DNA from: Psococerastis gibbosa
Taxonomy: Eukaryota > Arthropoda > Insecta > Psocodea > Psocidae
Direction of reading: 5' to 3'
NCBI GenBank assembly: GCA_963971405.1
Contig: OZ020489.1
Span: 18,502,290 to 18,566,289, forward strand
DNA length: 64,000 nt
Shown here: positions 21,761 through 33,754 of the stretch, in pieces
Numbering within the stretch: the first letter of the stretch is position 1
How the letters are laid out: the number at the start of each line of letters is the position of its first letter
Notes under the pieces: generated by a model
The model's database searches: none
Seen by the model: only the letters and a program-made list of their open reading frames with translations
What the model was told of the DNA's origin: nothing
Program-made: the position numbers and the translations under genes

Positions 21761-22329
21761 CAATTTCTCCGGGTGAAAACGCTTCCGTCCGCACGGTCGC
21801 TGCGGCGCGGCGCCGATCCCGAGTTATTGGAAATCGCCAGCGCTGTCCGACCCAGCAATTTAATTTCATCACAACAAGCTAAGTGTTAAAATTCTAGGAG
21901 AAGGGGGAACTGGAGAGGGGGGAAAACTTTGGGAAATGATATGGCGGGGCGCGAAATTGCATTTTCGAGTCGACTTATATTAGATGTTTTGATCCTGGGA
22001 GAATAGAATTTATTTCTGGGAGTTCGTCCACTTTTATTAGGCCGCTGAGTCTTCCTCAATTTATCATTTGCTGACTCAGGTCACAGGGGCGGACTGCTTT
22101 TTAAGTGATCACTTATTTTATTGTTGTTTGAATTGTCGAATGCTGCTATTTTTGCGACTTTACTCATGCTGATACCATTAATTTATTTATGTTAGCTATT
22201 GTACTAAGACACTATTTTTCTAGACTGCTACTTTAACTATCGCGGCCTGTAGTCTTCCTCAATCTTCCAACTTTCCTCTAGAAGTATTCAAATTCCAAAA
22301 ATAACGCTCATACTTATTAGAGAAACGCA
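21761..22329. other. unassigned stretch
   Basis: Locally GC-rich at 21780-21830 (cgctgcggcgcggcgc), otherwise unremarkable. Confidence 0.4.
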
Positions 22330-22394
22330 TTGAATCGCTTTTTTTCATTTTTCGCAAATACAAATTTAGGCCGCGTTGTTTCTTTGAATTATAA

Positions 22395-22772
22395 CAAGCT
22401 AGATTTCGAAATGTGGTGTTCCAGAAGGATGCTACGGATCAGCTGGAGGGACCATGTGACAAATGAAAAAGTGCTAGACGCTATCGGGGAAGAAAGACAG
22501 TTAGTAGCCCAGATACGAATCAGGAGAGCGAAGTGGATGGGGCACTTGCTAAGGCACGAAAATCTGGTACACACTATTATCGAGGGCACAGTAGAGGGAA
22601 ATAACCGAAGAGGACGGCCGAAGAAGGAATTCATGGATCAAGTAAAAGAAGACGCAGGAGGAATATCATATCAAGAACTGAAGAGGAAGATCGATGACCG
22701 AGTAAACTGGAGGACGATATGCAGGGAGTTGCTGCCAACCAATCGCTAAGATTGTAACCTTAAGAAGAAGAG
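22395..22772 (+). pseudogene. LINE RT tail, longest uninterrupted copy
   Basis: An open frame to a TAA at 22747-22749 reads 'FEMWCSRRMLRISWRDHVTN', 'RIRRAKWMGHLLRHENLV', 'NNRRGRPKKEFMDQVKEDA' and 'DRVNWRTICRELLPTNR'. The 3' end follows as 'gattgtaaccttaagaagaa'. This is the post-catalytic segment of a LINE polymerase, with no YXDD. No stop lies within about 115 residues, so it is younger or less decayed than its relatives here. The ORF could start further up (ATG at 22330), but those residues show no homology. It would not act on its own. Confidence 0.88.
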
Positions 22773-22842
22773 ATTCTGTGTGAAAGCAAGACACAAGCTT
22801 TCAATTTGACTTAGCGTAGGTAGCCTATGTAAATTGTCAACT

Positions 22843-23270
22843 AAGGCGGCAATTCCACCGGCGAATTTACTTCATTTGTGATTTGAGATTTTTTTTTTTT
22901 TTAAGAAGACTATTATGTAGATACCATGGCCGTGCCCAGGGGGGTGGTCCATGGGGTCCGGACCCCCCCCCTGAAATAATTTTTTGTATGTAAGCTTGTA
23001 TGGTTTGAAGAATTTATCCATTAATTCATGAATAAATTACGTATAAAAAGTTTTGGACCCCCTCCCCTAAATCAAAATTTGGGCAGGGCCTTGGTAGATA
23101 CTTAACTTATCTATTATAAATTAAGTTATAATATGGTAGAGATTTATTAATGATGTCTGCTACCATATTATAACTTAATTTATAGTAGATAAGTTAAGTA
23201 TCTCCTTAAAACAAAACAAACAAAAAATCTCAAATCACAAATTAATGAAGTAAATTCGCCAGTGGAATTA
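22843..23270. mobile_element. foldback MITE B, copy 1, interrupted by a hAT MITE
   Basis: Arms: 'aattccaccggcgaatttac' at the left and its complement 'aaattcgccagtggaatt' at the right. Inner arms are 'acttaacttatctattataa' and 'taatatggtagaga' against 'tctgctaccatattataac'. The loop is about 13 bp. The right terminus has lost its last few bases. Copies: 36667-36854 and 61109-61673. Confidence 0.9.
22925..23093. mobile_element. hAT MITE, 169 bp, perfect 8-bp target-site duplication
   Basis: Begins CATGGCCGTGCCCAGG and ends GGGCAGGGCCTTG, imperfect inverted ends. Flanked by GTAGATAC at 22917-22924 and 23094-23101. The target is the left arm of foldback B, whose uninterrupted form is seen at 61481-61495. 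Related to 55292-55431 (shared 'tggtttgaagaatttatcca'). Confidence 0.95.
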
Positions 23271-26200
23271 TTCATGAAATACAAGGGATTTCATTGTAAA
23301 AAATTAGAATTTATTATTAGAAATTTCCTGATTTCTTTAAATTAGGATCTAGTAATTAACTATGTTGTGTCATAATGTAATCTTGTGTTTGTGTACTATG
23401 TTAATTATTATTCCATAAATAGCTGACGAATTCATTTAACAGTTACCTCCTATGCAATATGGGTAACCAGTGGCAACTTATGAAAATGACTCCGCGTTAC
23501 CCGCCGTATAAAGGCGAATAAACGATTTTTTTAAATGAAAAACAGAGCTGTCTTGCGACGTGTGGAAAACCCCTCTTCTCTAGCACCGTCTGAGTCGTTT
23601 TTAATCACGAAAGTTTCCATTCCGTGCGATTTATTATGTCAAATATAAGGGTCGTTGATATTAGAATGGCGTTATTGCTTGTTTTATCAGTTTTTTGAAG
23701 GTGGTGCGCGATATGAGTCCGACAATAAATTATAATATGACAGCGGAGTACGCAGGGGATATTGCTAAAAAGACGGTTTTTAGTTGAGACTTTCTTGTAA
23801 ACATCCGTAATTTATTTATTTTATTATATATATATATATATATACATATTATTATTATTTTTTTTTTAAAGTAGCGGTGTATAGCAACATGTAGCCTACA
23901 GTTCGTATTGTAATAGCAAATCAATCATGGTCAAAATTTTAAAACATAGCCTACTTGATATATTTTTACGTGACATATCTAAAAATTCACGTCGAGATTC
24001 AAGGTAAATAACTTCATTGCACCTGTTATAATTGTTGAGCTTAACTTATAAACATTCGCTCCAATGACAAGTAAAGAAAATGAGAAATTAATCCGCTTTC
24101 AATTTCGCCAACTTCTTAAAAATAATATTGCAAATAGTGGACTTCTTTTGTCTAGAAAAATTAATGCAGCCAAGCAATTAATCATGGGGGGAAAAAATCA
24201 TAACATTGGGTTTTGACGTAATTTTTTAAATTTTTTTGTTAATTTTTGGATTAATTGAATTAAATTTATTTTTAATAAATTGGATTTGTAAGTAAAATGT
24301 TTTTTTATAATGATTATTTAAATGAAGTTAATATGCTGTATATGAACATATTGTCCATCATTCTCTTATATAGAGACTAGTCGAAACAAAGTAGTTTTAC
24401 TGGAAACCGAAGCTGGATTAATGTATAGTCGGTATATTGGATTTCTATACAAAAGAGGTTCATTATGATAACCGAACAAATGAAGAAACTCAAGAAAGAC
24501 GCAGACAAAAACAAGAAAACATAAATGACGCATGATCTAACATATCACTCAGTAGAGAATCAGAGTCTCTCTTCAGGATTAGATGTGAAACTAACAAAAT
24601 TCTCCGAACAATGTACATCTCCCTAGCGGGTCAGCCAAATTGAAACAAAGCAATTTTCAAAAGAGCATTCACCAGTGCCAGCGAGAACAATCAAATATGA
24701 ATGAAATGGATACGAAACCATTTTTAATAAGAGAGTGTATCTGAAGTTTTCCATTCTCTCTCCCTTCGCATCATTTAATGGATTTTATCCAATCAATAAT
24801 TAAATCTGGGTAAGCGAAGCAAGCGAGCGCCTGCATTTGAGCATGGCCACGTGGCCCTGGATTATGAAACACACCCTCTTGTCCTGAGGGGACATTGCCT
24901 GCCTTGGACACTCGGGGGCTTAACTGTCTCGAGGACATTCTTGAGTGGAAATTAAAAACATACGCATGCAATCCGGTCTTGTATAAAAAAAAACAGGATT
25001 ACCCTGGATTAGATTACTTAATTAGATTTTCCTCGTGCGGAGAAAGGGCTGGGTGGATGCCGTTATATTCCTCTTTCTATCTCCCAAATTGGTGGAAGGA
25101 ACTGTTTTTAATGCAACTTAAGTTTCGTAAAATAAGCACTCTAGAGCTTTGGGCTGCCCACCCACGGAAGGGGTAGAATTTATTGGCACTACCTCACAAC
25201 CGGCTATTTACATTTTACTGGCTTATTTGAAAACAAGTGATATACCTGCAGGTACACACGGCTGATTCACACGCTTCCCACGCCGGTGACTCGCTGTTGC
25301 AAAGGGGTAGTTGGAAATCCACAGAGTCAACTTCAGAAACCTTCTGGGTGGGTACCCCTCGACACGCCCAGAATCCAGAATAATCTTCGACATTGCGTTC
25401 AGAAATGGACTGTTTATTTGCACCAACCAATCACCAGCAATGATCCCATGACAAATCGTCTGTAAATAGCTGGGTTCGAATCTTCCGTGTGTACCGTGTA
25501 GAATGGAAATGATTATTTTTTTATTAATCTTTAATGGGATACTGTTTGGTATAAGAGAAGAATATGAAATTTATTTATTTTTCGTCCCACAGCCGCGAAT
25601 ATGTGAAAGTTGTTAGATTTAAAAAAATTCATAGAAAATGTAAGCTGGAAATGTATACATTTTCTGAAATATTATTACTTAAGAAAACCCCGACAAAGTG
25701 CATTAAACCGATTTTATAGAATAATAGTGAATCAGTAGAGGAGATAGACAGCTTTTAAGAGAAAGCTTGAATTTTTTAGGAATTTTTCAGGAATTTTTCA
25801 ACTGACCACATTTACGAATGGTATCTTTGCGGCTCTGGAACGAGAAATTAATTAATCCCGTCAAAAATACCCAGCTATATATAATTAATTAATTATATTT
25901 TAACCATTTACTTTCTGTTTATTTACTCCCGAGGATTTTAAAGTGACCCACAAGTTACAAAAAAGCGTCAAAATTGACAGGGGTGATGCCATCAGCGAAA
26001 AAATCCTTCTAAGAAAAACACTGACTATGTTTCGACGCAGTGCGATTCCTTGATATCCTGGTTGAAACAAAAGACAATCCTCTGAGGGATTCGATCTCCG
26101 AGTCAGTAGGTTACTCCTCGTGGCAAGTTACCAAGTCAAGTGGAAGGTTAAAATATTAAGAGGGTCAAGTCCGGTTTATGGTGGAAGGTGGACCAGAATC

Positions 26201-26874
26201 GAATGCATGGTCCTGCAAGAAATAATGGAATTTCTTTGTGGTATAATTTCAACAAGGAAATTGAGAAACCCCCGGCCCCCGTTCCCCACCACCAACCCAC
26301 TTTCATTCTCTTAAAAGGTATCAAAAATTTAAGAAGCGCAATAAATAGTTGAAAAGAAAAACGAAGCCTCAATCTTTTTATGTGTTTTTTTGATAAAAAC
26401 TTTCCCTGAATTTAAGAAAAAAGTAATTTGGAGTAAAATGTTTTTAAGGGGACCTAGTCAAGTTAAAGTTTAATTTGAAAAAAGTCTTATACAATTCCAA
26501 TTCCGTTTTATCCAGATCATTTTTCATGGCATGGGGCTGGACACCACGTTCCTGTGCCGTCAAACTCCAGGGGATTGCTCTTCCAACTATCGCAATCTTC
26601 TCCCTAGGAGAAAGCAATTTCGGTAGTGGAAGTAGTTTTCTAGCCTCCTGTCTTTCTTTAGATGGTCCCGCTCTCCTTCTTTCCCCTTTCTGCGTGTGCC
26701 TTTACTACTGCCACTGTACACTTATGCTACATTTTCTTTGATTGCTTTTTGTGTTTTTCAATTGTCTGCGTGATTGGTTAGAGTATTTTTACTTGGTTTA
26801 TTTACCTTCAAATTTTTTATACAACTAGTTACTACTAAGCTTGCTGCTATCGATTTTACTGGTTTCCTCGTTAT
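23271..26874. other. 3.6-kb mostly unique stretch
   Basis: A (TA)n run lies at 23824-23845. 'aacattgggttttgacgta' near 24204 weakly resembles 42362 ('aacattgggatttggcgtca'). Frames at 24895-25176, 25215-25430 and 26475-26741 lack domains. No gene called. Confidence 0.45.
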
Positions 26875-26886
26875 AGTTATGAATAT

Positions 26887-27237
26887 GTTGTTGTTTCTAA
26901 CGCCTGCTTTCAGCATTTCTGCTTTAAGCAACCCTATCAGCCTGGCGGGGGGAGTGAGTCTGTTTGTTAACTAGAGGCACCCTAAGGGCAGGCTCTTTCA
27001 CCTCGGGGAAAGAGTAGTTGACTGACAGGGTGGACCTCGTTATTATAGTGGATTCCGAACCACTTGGGGAACATGGTAAAGTCACACGATTAATTCGGAG
27101 GTGACCAGGACTCGACACGCACGTAGATAGTCTCAACGCATTATCATGTCCCACGATGTTCCCCTGCAAACGCTGTGCTCACTACCAAGTTTGCCGCAGT
27201 TTGAAACATGCTCTGCTGTAATGGATTCAACATGGTA
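26887..27237 (-). mobile_element. CAA-tail retroposon (family C), complete copy
   Basis: On the minus strand it runs from 'taccatgttgaatcc' to a (CAA)n-type tail ('gaaacaacaac', at 26887-26897 on +). It is bounded by perfect 12-bp duplications 'agttatgaatat' (26875-26886, 27238-27249). 351 bp. Inside is 'gtggttcggaatccact', which resembles a tRNA B-box with one extra base. An 81-codon minus frame (26924-27169) crosses most of it; its relatives at 33755-34136 and 61194-61475 keep parts of it. SINE or very short LINE end; class unresolved. Confidence 0.9.
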
Positions 27238-27249
27238 AGTTATGAATAT

Positions 27250-28128
27250 ATTATAGATTGAACTGTATGCTGTTCCACAGGTACACATCTCCTGACCAAA
27301 ATGAGCTTTGTAATAATAGTATTTTCTTTTGCTGTATTTGCTATAATATCTCCCATGTGGAAAATAAAGACAATTTTCTATCTTTCTTGCTTATAATGTG
27401 GGGGATAGGGATTAGGGGAAATCCGAACCGTATGTATTGTATGTATGCACTTTTCATTTGATTATACAATTGTTGATGTATTTATTTATTTTAAAAATTC
27501 CAGCTCATCTGCTTGCTAGCTACGTGTACTTGCAGTTTAGGCGCTACCCTATACAAGTTTTCCTTGCTATCGACTCGCATGAGAAAATTACAAACGGAAC
27601 ATAAAAAGTTTTCCCCTGATTTTCTTATATCAAGCACTAGCTCGAACAGTTGTTACGCAATAATGTTGCAGCATTATGCAGCAGTAGTAATTGCTAATTT
27701 TGCAGCAGAATTTCAGCTTAACCTCACTGAATCGCAACCTTTAATTAGAACAGTTGAATCTGCATGAGCTGACTCGGGGATGAGGACCATTCCTTAATTG
27801 TCCCGATTCGGACAGCTGTTGCTTGGTCCAATGATCACAGGAGTTGATGTAAAGCCCTGGGTAATTCGGTCTTTGCCTTTTGAGGGGTGGTTAATTAACC
27901 AGTTACACCCTTAGGCCCGCATGACCAAGATAGCTCACATGTCACTACCACTATTTGGAAGACAACCCTTCGGGCTACGTATCTCCGCGCTGGTCCTAAT
28001 TTACTATTGTGTTTTAACCCTATCGTTAATTAGTGAAGGTAACAGGTTTGGTGCCTGCGATAATTTCCGACTCGCCTTTACCTGCACATAAGTTAACCCT
28101 TTAATAATGTCTCAATTACTAAAGCAAA
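27250..28128. other. unassigned stretch
   Basis: No repeat partner. An 84-codon frame at 27513-27767 has no domain. Confidence 0.4.
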
Positions 28129-28421
28129 GAGTGAACCCATACATGCTTTCCTATTTATCAATTAGTATAGGTACCGAGATAGATAACATGAGTAGTTCCA
28201 TGGTAAATAATTATCCTATGGTTACATTTTTGTTGTGAACCTGCATGCCAAATTCCATCAAATTTCACCGAATAGTTTGCCCACAAATCGTTGAACTGAC
28301 AAACAGACCGACAGGAAAAACCAACTTTTTGGTCTCTGTGCCCTCAAAACGTGTAAATCCATTTAAATCGCGAAATCGAAAATTTTGATCATAACAAAGC
28401 TTCTTAATACTACGTATAAGC
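28129..28421 (-). repeat. TCTG-core element, internally deleted
   Basis: Both ends are present ('catgctttcctatttatcaa' at the left, 'tactacgtataag' at the right). About 600 bp between 'aataattatcctatggttac' and 'gtgaacctgcatgcc' is missing, including the long AT block. The CAGA core is reduced to 'caaacagaccgacagg'. Confidence 0.82.
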
Positions 28422-29189
28422 AACTAGCCAACTCCTATTTGATCTGCAATTGTTTTACGGATTCTGTTAGAGGCGCTATTATGGAAATGATTATTGAGAC
28501 CATCTGAAAAGAAGCAGCAAGATCCGTGTTCACTTTGACAATTTTCTGCAGGTGTGTCCACAAGCTTTGTTGCACAGTATGTAGTGCTACTAGTTGTATG
28601 AAGTTTATTTATTAATCGGTGACTCTCAGGAAAAGAAGGAAAACTTGTTTCCAATGAAATTGCTATGCATGTGGCATCTCTTCTAACGAAACTCTCTTTT
28701 TAATCACGGAACCTACCAGCTAATTGTAAATTACTCACTAAGATGACCAAGTTGGACAAGTGGAGTCATCATATTTAACGTTCCATTGTTCGACCAGTCC
28801 TTTGGTGCAAACCACTGCATTTTCCCTTGCCATATGAATGGAAATGAGGCTGTTAGATTGCAGGGAAGTGAATATTACAGTTGTTGCCATTCAGTTTATC
28901 CAAATACAGAAGATAATAATCACGCTAACATTGAGGCCATGTCTAAGATTTTGCCTTAAGAGGATCTCCCCGATTTGTAATCTAACAATAATTGCTATTA
29001 TGAGATGGGAAAGGATAAAAATGTTGCGTATCAGTACATTTATGAGTACTCGTAGAAGGTAGCAGCCTTACAAGAGATACAGCTAGGTTGGGGGAGAATT
29101 TGGCTTCAGCGTCATGGATACATAGATAATATAACATATTAGATTTTGGTTTGGAAGGGCTACCTATTATTATTATGTTTTAAAATAGG
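28422..29189. other. unassigned stretch
   Basis: A 76-codon minus frame (28424-28654) has a Cys/Ser-rich but unfamiliar sequence. Nothing supported. Confidence 0.4.
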
Positions 29190-29520
29190 CTGACGTAGGC
29201 TGAAGCCTTTTGAGCAGTCATAAGTCACTTCACAAGTCTGTGAGTTTTGTTTTGTTGACGAACACAGCCAAGTTCTCTGGCCCTGACTTGCAGGAGATCT
29301 GTGAAGGCAGCCTTCTGGCACTGGAGTCGTTCCCTTCACCTAGCACCACACTTGCAGAGAAGGTGTTCTGCCGTTTCCTCCTCCAGTCCACAGCGGCGAC
29401 ATTCCCTTCTTGCATCCCATTCTCTCCAGGTGGACACGAAATGGCCAGTGCCCAGTTAGGAGCGCCGTTAGAGTGCGGATGGTCCAACATTGAATCCGGG
29501 AATTCGACCCCATTAGGCAT
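29190..29520 (-). pseudogene. LINE 3' coding end with zinc knuckle
   Basis: The minus strand reads 'GTGHFVSTWREWDARRE' followed by 'CRRCGLEEETAEHLLCKC', with a stop soon after and a second stop upstream. The CX2C ... H..C.C pattern after a TGH.....HL block is the terminal domain of RNase H-class LINEs. It differs from the knuckles at 951-1226 and 8421-8690, so it is a third family or an old copy. The 108-codon + strand frame over it (29210-29536) is its antisense shadow. Confidence 0.75.
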
Positions 29521-30365
29521 CATTCAATTCAAATAAGAATTTTGAAGGGGCACACACCCGGATGAACTCTATATCTGAATGCGGCAACATTTTTAATGCT
29601 CCAAAAAATTTCCTTCGCGATTAGTTCGAGTAGGCAGCCTATACTGTAGGCTACAGCTGAGTAGGCTAGAAGTTGTCATCTTATTGTCATCTTGTTGTTG
29701 ATCTTACAGTAGGCTATCGTAGTAAAATATCTACACGTACACATTTTACCCGTATTCTGAGGACATGGCCTGAATGGCTGACTGACCACTGCTGAATTTG
29801 AATGCGGATTGAATTACGAATAAAAATATTAATTGACCGTTTTTTTAACATCAAATTTTACAGGAAATATCGGTCGTAGAGCTATCAATTAGGTTGCATC
29901 CCCTAAATATTTATATAGTACACATTAGTACTCAAAAGCTAGAAGTTCCTATTAACCTAACGTTCTTTACTATACGCGGTTCACCCCTAATACTTAAAGT
30001 TAATAGAGTCAGAGATTTTCTCTGCAAGTCTGTGTGTGTGCAAATAAGGAAAAAAAATTTCTCGAGTGGAAAGCCGGATTTTCTCTCCACTTTGGCGTAG
30101 ATTTTACCTTTAAAGTCACTGAAAATTCCCTTCATGCGTGTGTGCCAGTTACGAATGTACTGGTACATGTGTGCAAGTCAGGAATTCTCTCTCCCTTTTG
30201 GGGCGATTTTACCTCTAAAAATCTTCAAAATTTCTCTTATAACCGAGGTGGTGTTCTTTAAAATCATTTCACCGAGTGAAGCTTCGGTGGGACCTTCTAA
30301 ATAAATCATCTTTAATCGCCGAGGTTCTGCTAACCAAGTTCTATAGTAGTATGTGGACGTTACAA
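29521..30365. other. unassigned stretch with an imperfect duplication
   Basis: Two loosely similar ~110-bp blocks (about 30058-30170 and 30170-30250) share 'ctctcc-ctttggcg-attttacctctaaa' spacing. This may be an old tandem duplication. Confidence 0.4.
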
Positions 30366-30434
30366 TAACCGTGTATTACTATTTTAATTTACAATTAGCT
30401 GTCTTCAACTCTGACAGTTGATTGCCCTTTGCCT
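30366..30434. repeat. 69-bp direct repeat, left copy
   Basis: Begins 'taaccgtgtattactatttt' and ends 'ttgattgccctttgcct'. Identical over all 69 bases to 30821-30889. The foldback at 30435-30820 lies exactly between the two. Confidence 0.95.
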
Positions 30435-30820
30435 GAGGCGCCCATTCCACCGACCGTCTAGGGCTATTTACAAAAACGGTGACGTGGTAGCAGGCATTCA
30501 AGACTTAGGTCGCGTTTCCACCGACCTCGCATTGCAGAATGCAAATGACATTGAAGGAAATTAGAATTTTTCTATTTATAGAAATCTATTAAAATGTTTG
30601 TACTTAACATATCCCATGACGCCATTTTTTAATTTTAGTTTGTTTGTTTGTGATTTTACTGTATGATCATTGATCAATTTTAACTATGGCATAGAGGAAA
30701 ATAAACATTTCCGTCAATTCTGCAATGCGAGGTCGATGGAAACCCCGCCTAAGTCTTGAATGTCTGCTACCACGTCACCGTTTTTGTAAATAGCCCTAGC
30801 CGGTCGGTGGAATGGGCGCC
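30435..30820. mobile_element. foldback element E (outer plus inner module), copy with long flanking duplication
   Basis: Outer arms start 'gaggcgcccattccaccgac' and end with the complement 'cggtggaatgggcgcc'. They continue through 'acggtgacgtggtagcaggc' and 'attcaagactta'. The inner module (30508-30749, 242 bp) matches 8745-8997 but has lost about 10 bp from its right arm ('tgtcatttgc' missing). No ORF. Confidence 0.9.
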
Positions 30821-30889
30821 TAACCGTGTATTACTATTTTAATTTACAATTAGCTGTCTTCAACTCTGACAGTTGATTGCCCTTTGCCT
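30821..30889. repeat. 69-bp direct repeat, right copy
   Basis: Perfect copy of 30366-30434, starting immediately after the foldback. Confidence 0.95.
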
Positions 30890-32228
30890 AAGCTCCGTGT
30901 CCATAAAACTCTTTTAGCACTATGTCGGCATGTCAAAAGAGGGGTAAATTATCACCAGGTGGTATTTATCATACCTGGTACTGTAATTGATGTAACTGCA
31001 CTGTGTATTTATGTCGTTAGTAGCTACTCTATCAGTTTATCACCTCGCCATGTCCGCCCGCATTCAAAAGGCCTCTAATCCCGCCCGTATTTGATTCTTA
31101 ACTAGATGAATCCATTTGTTTTTGGGCAAACATTATTGGAAGAGACTAGCGCGCGGTATAATGAGATTTGGTTGCTGACTTTGGTGAAGGCCCAGGCGTG
31201 TCAACAGTGCTCCCCAATATGAATGTTAACGTTTTGATTTGTTTACTGTCACAATTCCGAGGCCCTAACTCTCTAATAACCGCGCTATAATGGCGACTGG
31301 TAATTGCAAAAATAATTAGGTGAGGCCCTGATGAGTTGAATAGGCGCGATCTCTTTTGTGTTTCGATAGGCGCGTTTCCTGTTTGTGTGTTTTCGTTCTC
31401 ATTTTCTCTATGGGCTTTTTTTAATTTCGAGATTGGTTCCGCTTTCTTAATTAGCCTATGTTGACTTTGATATTAATTAGTATGGTTACGGTTAATTATA
31501 ATGTTCATTGGGCGTTGAATAGGTACACTGTATAATAAAATGAAGCATGCATAAATTTTATTAGTTGCGCTGCCTTCCGCTATAACAGCTAGGGCTTTAC
31601 CCCAATGAATGAATAAGCGCCAAACGTTATTGTTGCTCATGCACAGTTGTACCGTACGCATGATTTTACATAATTTATTAGAAAAGAAAGAAGTCTTTAT
31701 TTTCCATACGGGCGAATTTTGGTCCTTTCGGCCCACTCTTACAATTTCTAGTTTTATGTCCCCCTCCCATCACGATATCTCCATATACTTTCTTCTTTCT
31801 AACTACTAGCTACTTTCTTTTTAACATATTTATTACATATGCTGTATTTTTCTCCTTTATTCATCATTCTACTAAGTAGGTACTTCTATATTACCAACCT
31901 TTTTACTAACCTTTACTAACCGTCTATTACTAACCCTACTATAGTATTGATACTTGTGCGATCTAAATAAATGCATTTCTTTTCTATCTATATGTCTTTC
32001 AATTTGTTTAAATAAATATATATATATATATTTTAATCGCACAGATAGCAGTACGTTCGTTGCTCTAGCCCTCCACTTTGACAAGAGTTCTTATAGTGGG
32101 GGCTCTCCGCAATTCTTTTTAATAATCATTGATTTCTTTTCTTTGTCCTGCTTGATATTCCATCCATCCGTGCAGACACGAATTTCTCATTGCACAGGGT
32201 GGATGGCCTCAGCCTCAGTAGTCATACA
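30890..32228. other. unassigned stretch
   Basis: Contains a (TA)n run near 32018-32030. No coding domain or repeat partner recognised. Confidence 0.4.
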
Positions 32229-32410
32229 TTTTTTTTTTAAACAATATTTTTAACATACAAACAATTTATTGAATGTATCCGAGTATAACCTCTTCAATCG
32301 CCTCACTAAGTCACCTAATAGGTACTTGTGTCGAGTTACGACACGTCTCCGACCGCTAGGTGTGTAGAGACTCGCACGAGTACAAGCACGCTATCACTTT
32401 GCCACCGAAG
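32229..32410 (-). mobile_element. SINE-like repeat K, copy 2
   Basis: Poly-T (minus-strand poly-A tail) at 32229-32238, then 'aacatacaaacaatttattg' through to the head 'tttgccaccgaag'. The promoter-like head (ggcaaagtg) is degenerate. Confidence 0.82.
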
Positions 32411-32780
32411 TAGCTATATACTGTATTGTCGTTGAATTTAAAAATTTTGGAGGAAATCTTTTTTTTTTTTACTTTTTAACCAATGTTACTGTATTTTGAA
32501 AATAATACTCCGTAGTTTTGTACCAAAAATAAAGTCCTGCGTGTACCATTTCATATTTCACATCTGAGACACCTCCTCGGACACCCCTCTGTCTGTACCT
32601 AGATCCTGGACCTGCCTCATCCCCGGGGATATCCCCACACCCTTAGGAACTATACCCACTGAACTACATCTGCTATTTCCGCCACAAGCCGCCACGCATC
32701 GTATGGTGTGGATATATTAGTAGCACTAGCAAGCACTAGCCAGTCTGCAGTTTTGAGTTTTTGGGTCTACACCCTACAGC
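32411..32780. other. unassigned stretch
   Basis: A T11 run at 32460; no further feature recognised. Confidence 0.4.
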
Positions 32781-32788
32781 CCTACATT

Positions 32789-32949
32789 CAAGACCGTAGT
32801 CAGAGGGTGGTCCAGGGGGTCCGGAACCCTCCCGAAACATTTGCAGTGTACACTAGATAGAATGGAGTTTTAAATATATTGAGGTTACCTCACCTCTGGT
32901 GACGTCTGATGGATCCCTCCCGAAAAAAAAAGTTCTGGCTACGGCCTTG
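32789..32949. mobile_element. hAT MITE, 161 bp, perfect 8-bp target-site duplication
   Basis: Begins CAAGACCGTAGTCAGA and ends TCTGGCTACGGCCTTG. Flanked by CCTACATT (32781-32788, 32950-32957). The interior carries 'gaggttacctcacctctggt' followed by 'gacgtctgatgg', the reverse of the module in the 20055-20176 MITE; the two are the same family in opposite orientation. Confidence 0.95.
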
Positions 32950-32957
32950 CCTACATT

Positions 32958-33471
32958 GTTGCTAAATAGAATATTTCCCATTTGCCACCACAGTATTTCG
33001 AGGCCATTTTGCTACCCCAGAGGTCATTAAACCGCACACACAGGAAAGTGTGTGCCCTTATTTGACGTAATGATGTCATTTACTCGCGACTGTCAGATGA
33101 AGAAGGACTTGTTGAAAATAAGGAGTAGCCTACGTGTGTGTACGGGCCATTGTCTGCAGCCACGTTAATTGCTCATTCCCGCCAAACGAACGCCTTCTGC
33201 TCCCACGAGGACCCTCTCCCCCGGGCTTTGAGTGGTTCTTAAGACTTTTCTTTTGCTCGTAGCTAATCACGACTCCTACTCTACGCCCATGGTAGTAGTT
33301 TCCTTAATGTGGTGTACTCTAGCAGGAGCTGCTGTAATTAAGCGCCAGCTTGTTATTGTTGTACTATGACTTCACAATGGAGGCCATTGTGTTTCTGTCT
33401 TTAAGGCATTACGTCTTTAGTAAAGACTCGTACATAAACTCTCGTGGACTTCTTGTTCTGAGGACACAACC
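32958..33471. other. unassigned stretch
   Basis: No repeat partner or domain found. Confidence 0.4.
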
Positions 33472-33663
33472 TCAACGATTGGTTAGCAGCAACCGCCCAC
33501 AAATCATCCTCCAGCTCTCTCCTTCCTCTTCCCCTTCAGTTCTTGAGCTCCTGCTTTCTCCCCCAGTAGATCCATGAATTCCTTCTTCGGCCTCGTCTTG
33601 TTCCATCAGTTTCATGGGCATCCTTGCAGTCATGCGTCTTCCCTTTATTCTTATTTTGTGCAT
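33472..33663 (-). pseudogene. LINE RT tail, frameshifted
   Basis: The minus strand ends 'SWRMICGRLLLTNR' before a TGA at 33472-33474. This is the counterpart of 'NWRTICRELLPTNR' in the 22-kb copy. Upstream, in another frame, is a 'RPKKEFMD' match. The AAG tail is not preserved. Confidence 0.75.
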
Positions 33664-33754
33664 TTTAAAAGTTCGGTTTTTATGGTTTCTATGAAACGGA
33701 CCTCAACCGTAGGAACAGTAATAATAATATTTTTTTATTTATCATTATTCCATT

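Noticed and set aside
29210-29536. 108-codon + strand open frame
   Set aside because: It is the antisense of a LINE zinc-knuckle region that reads sensibly on the minus strand.
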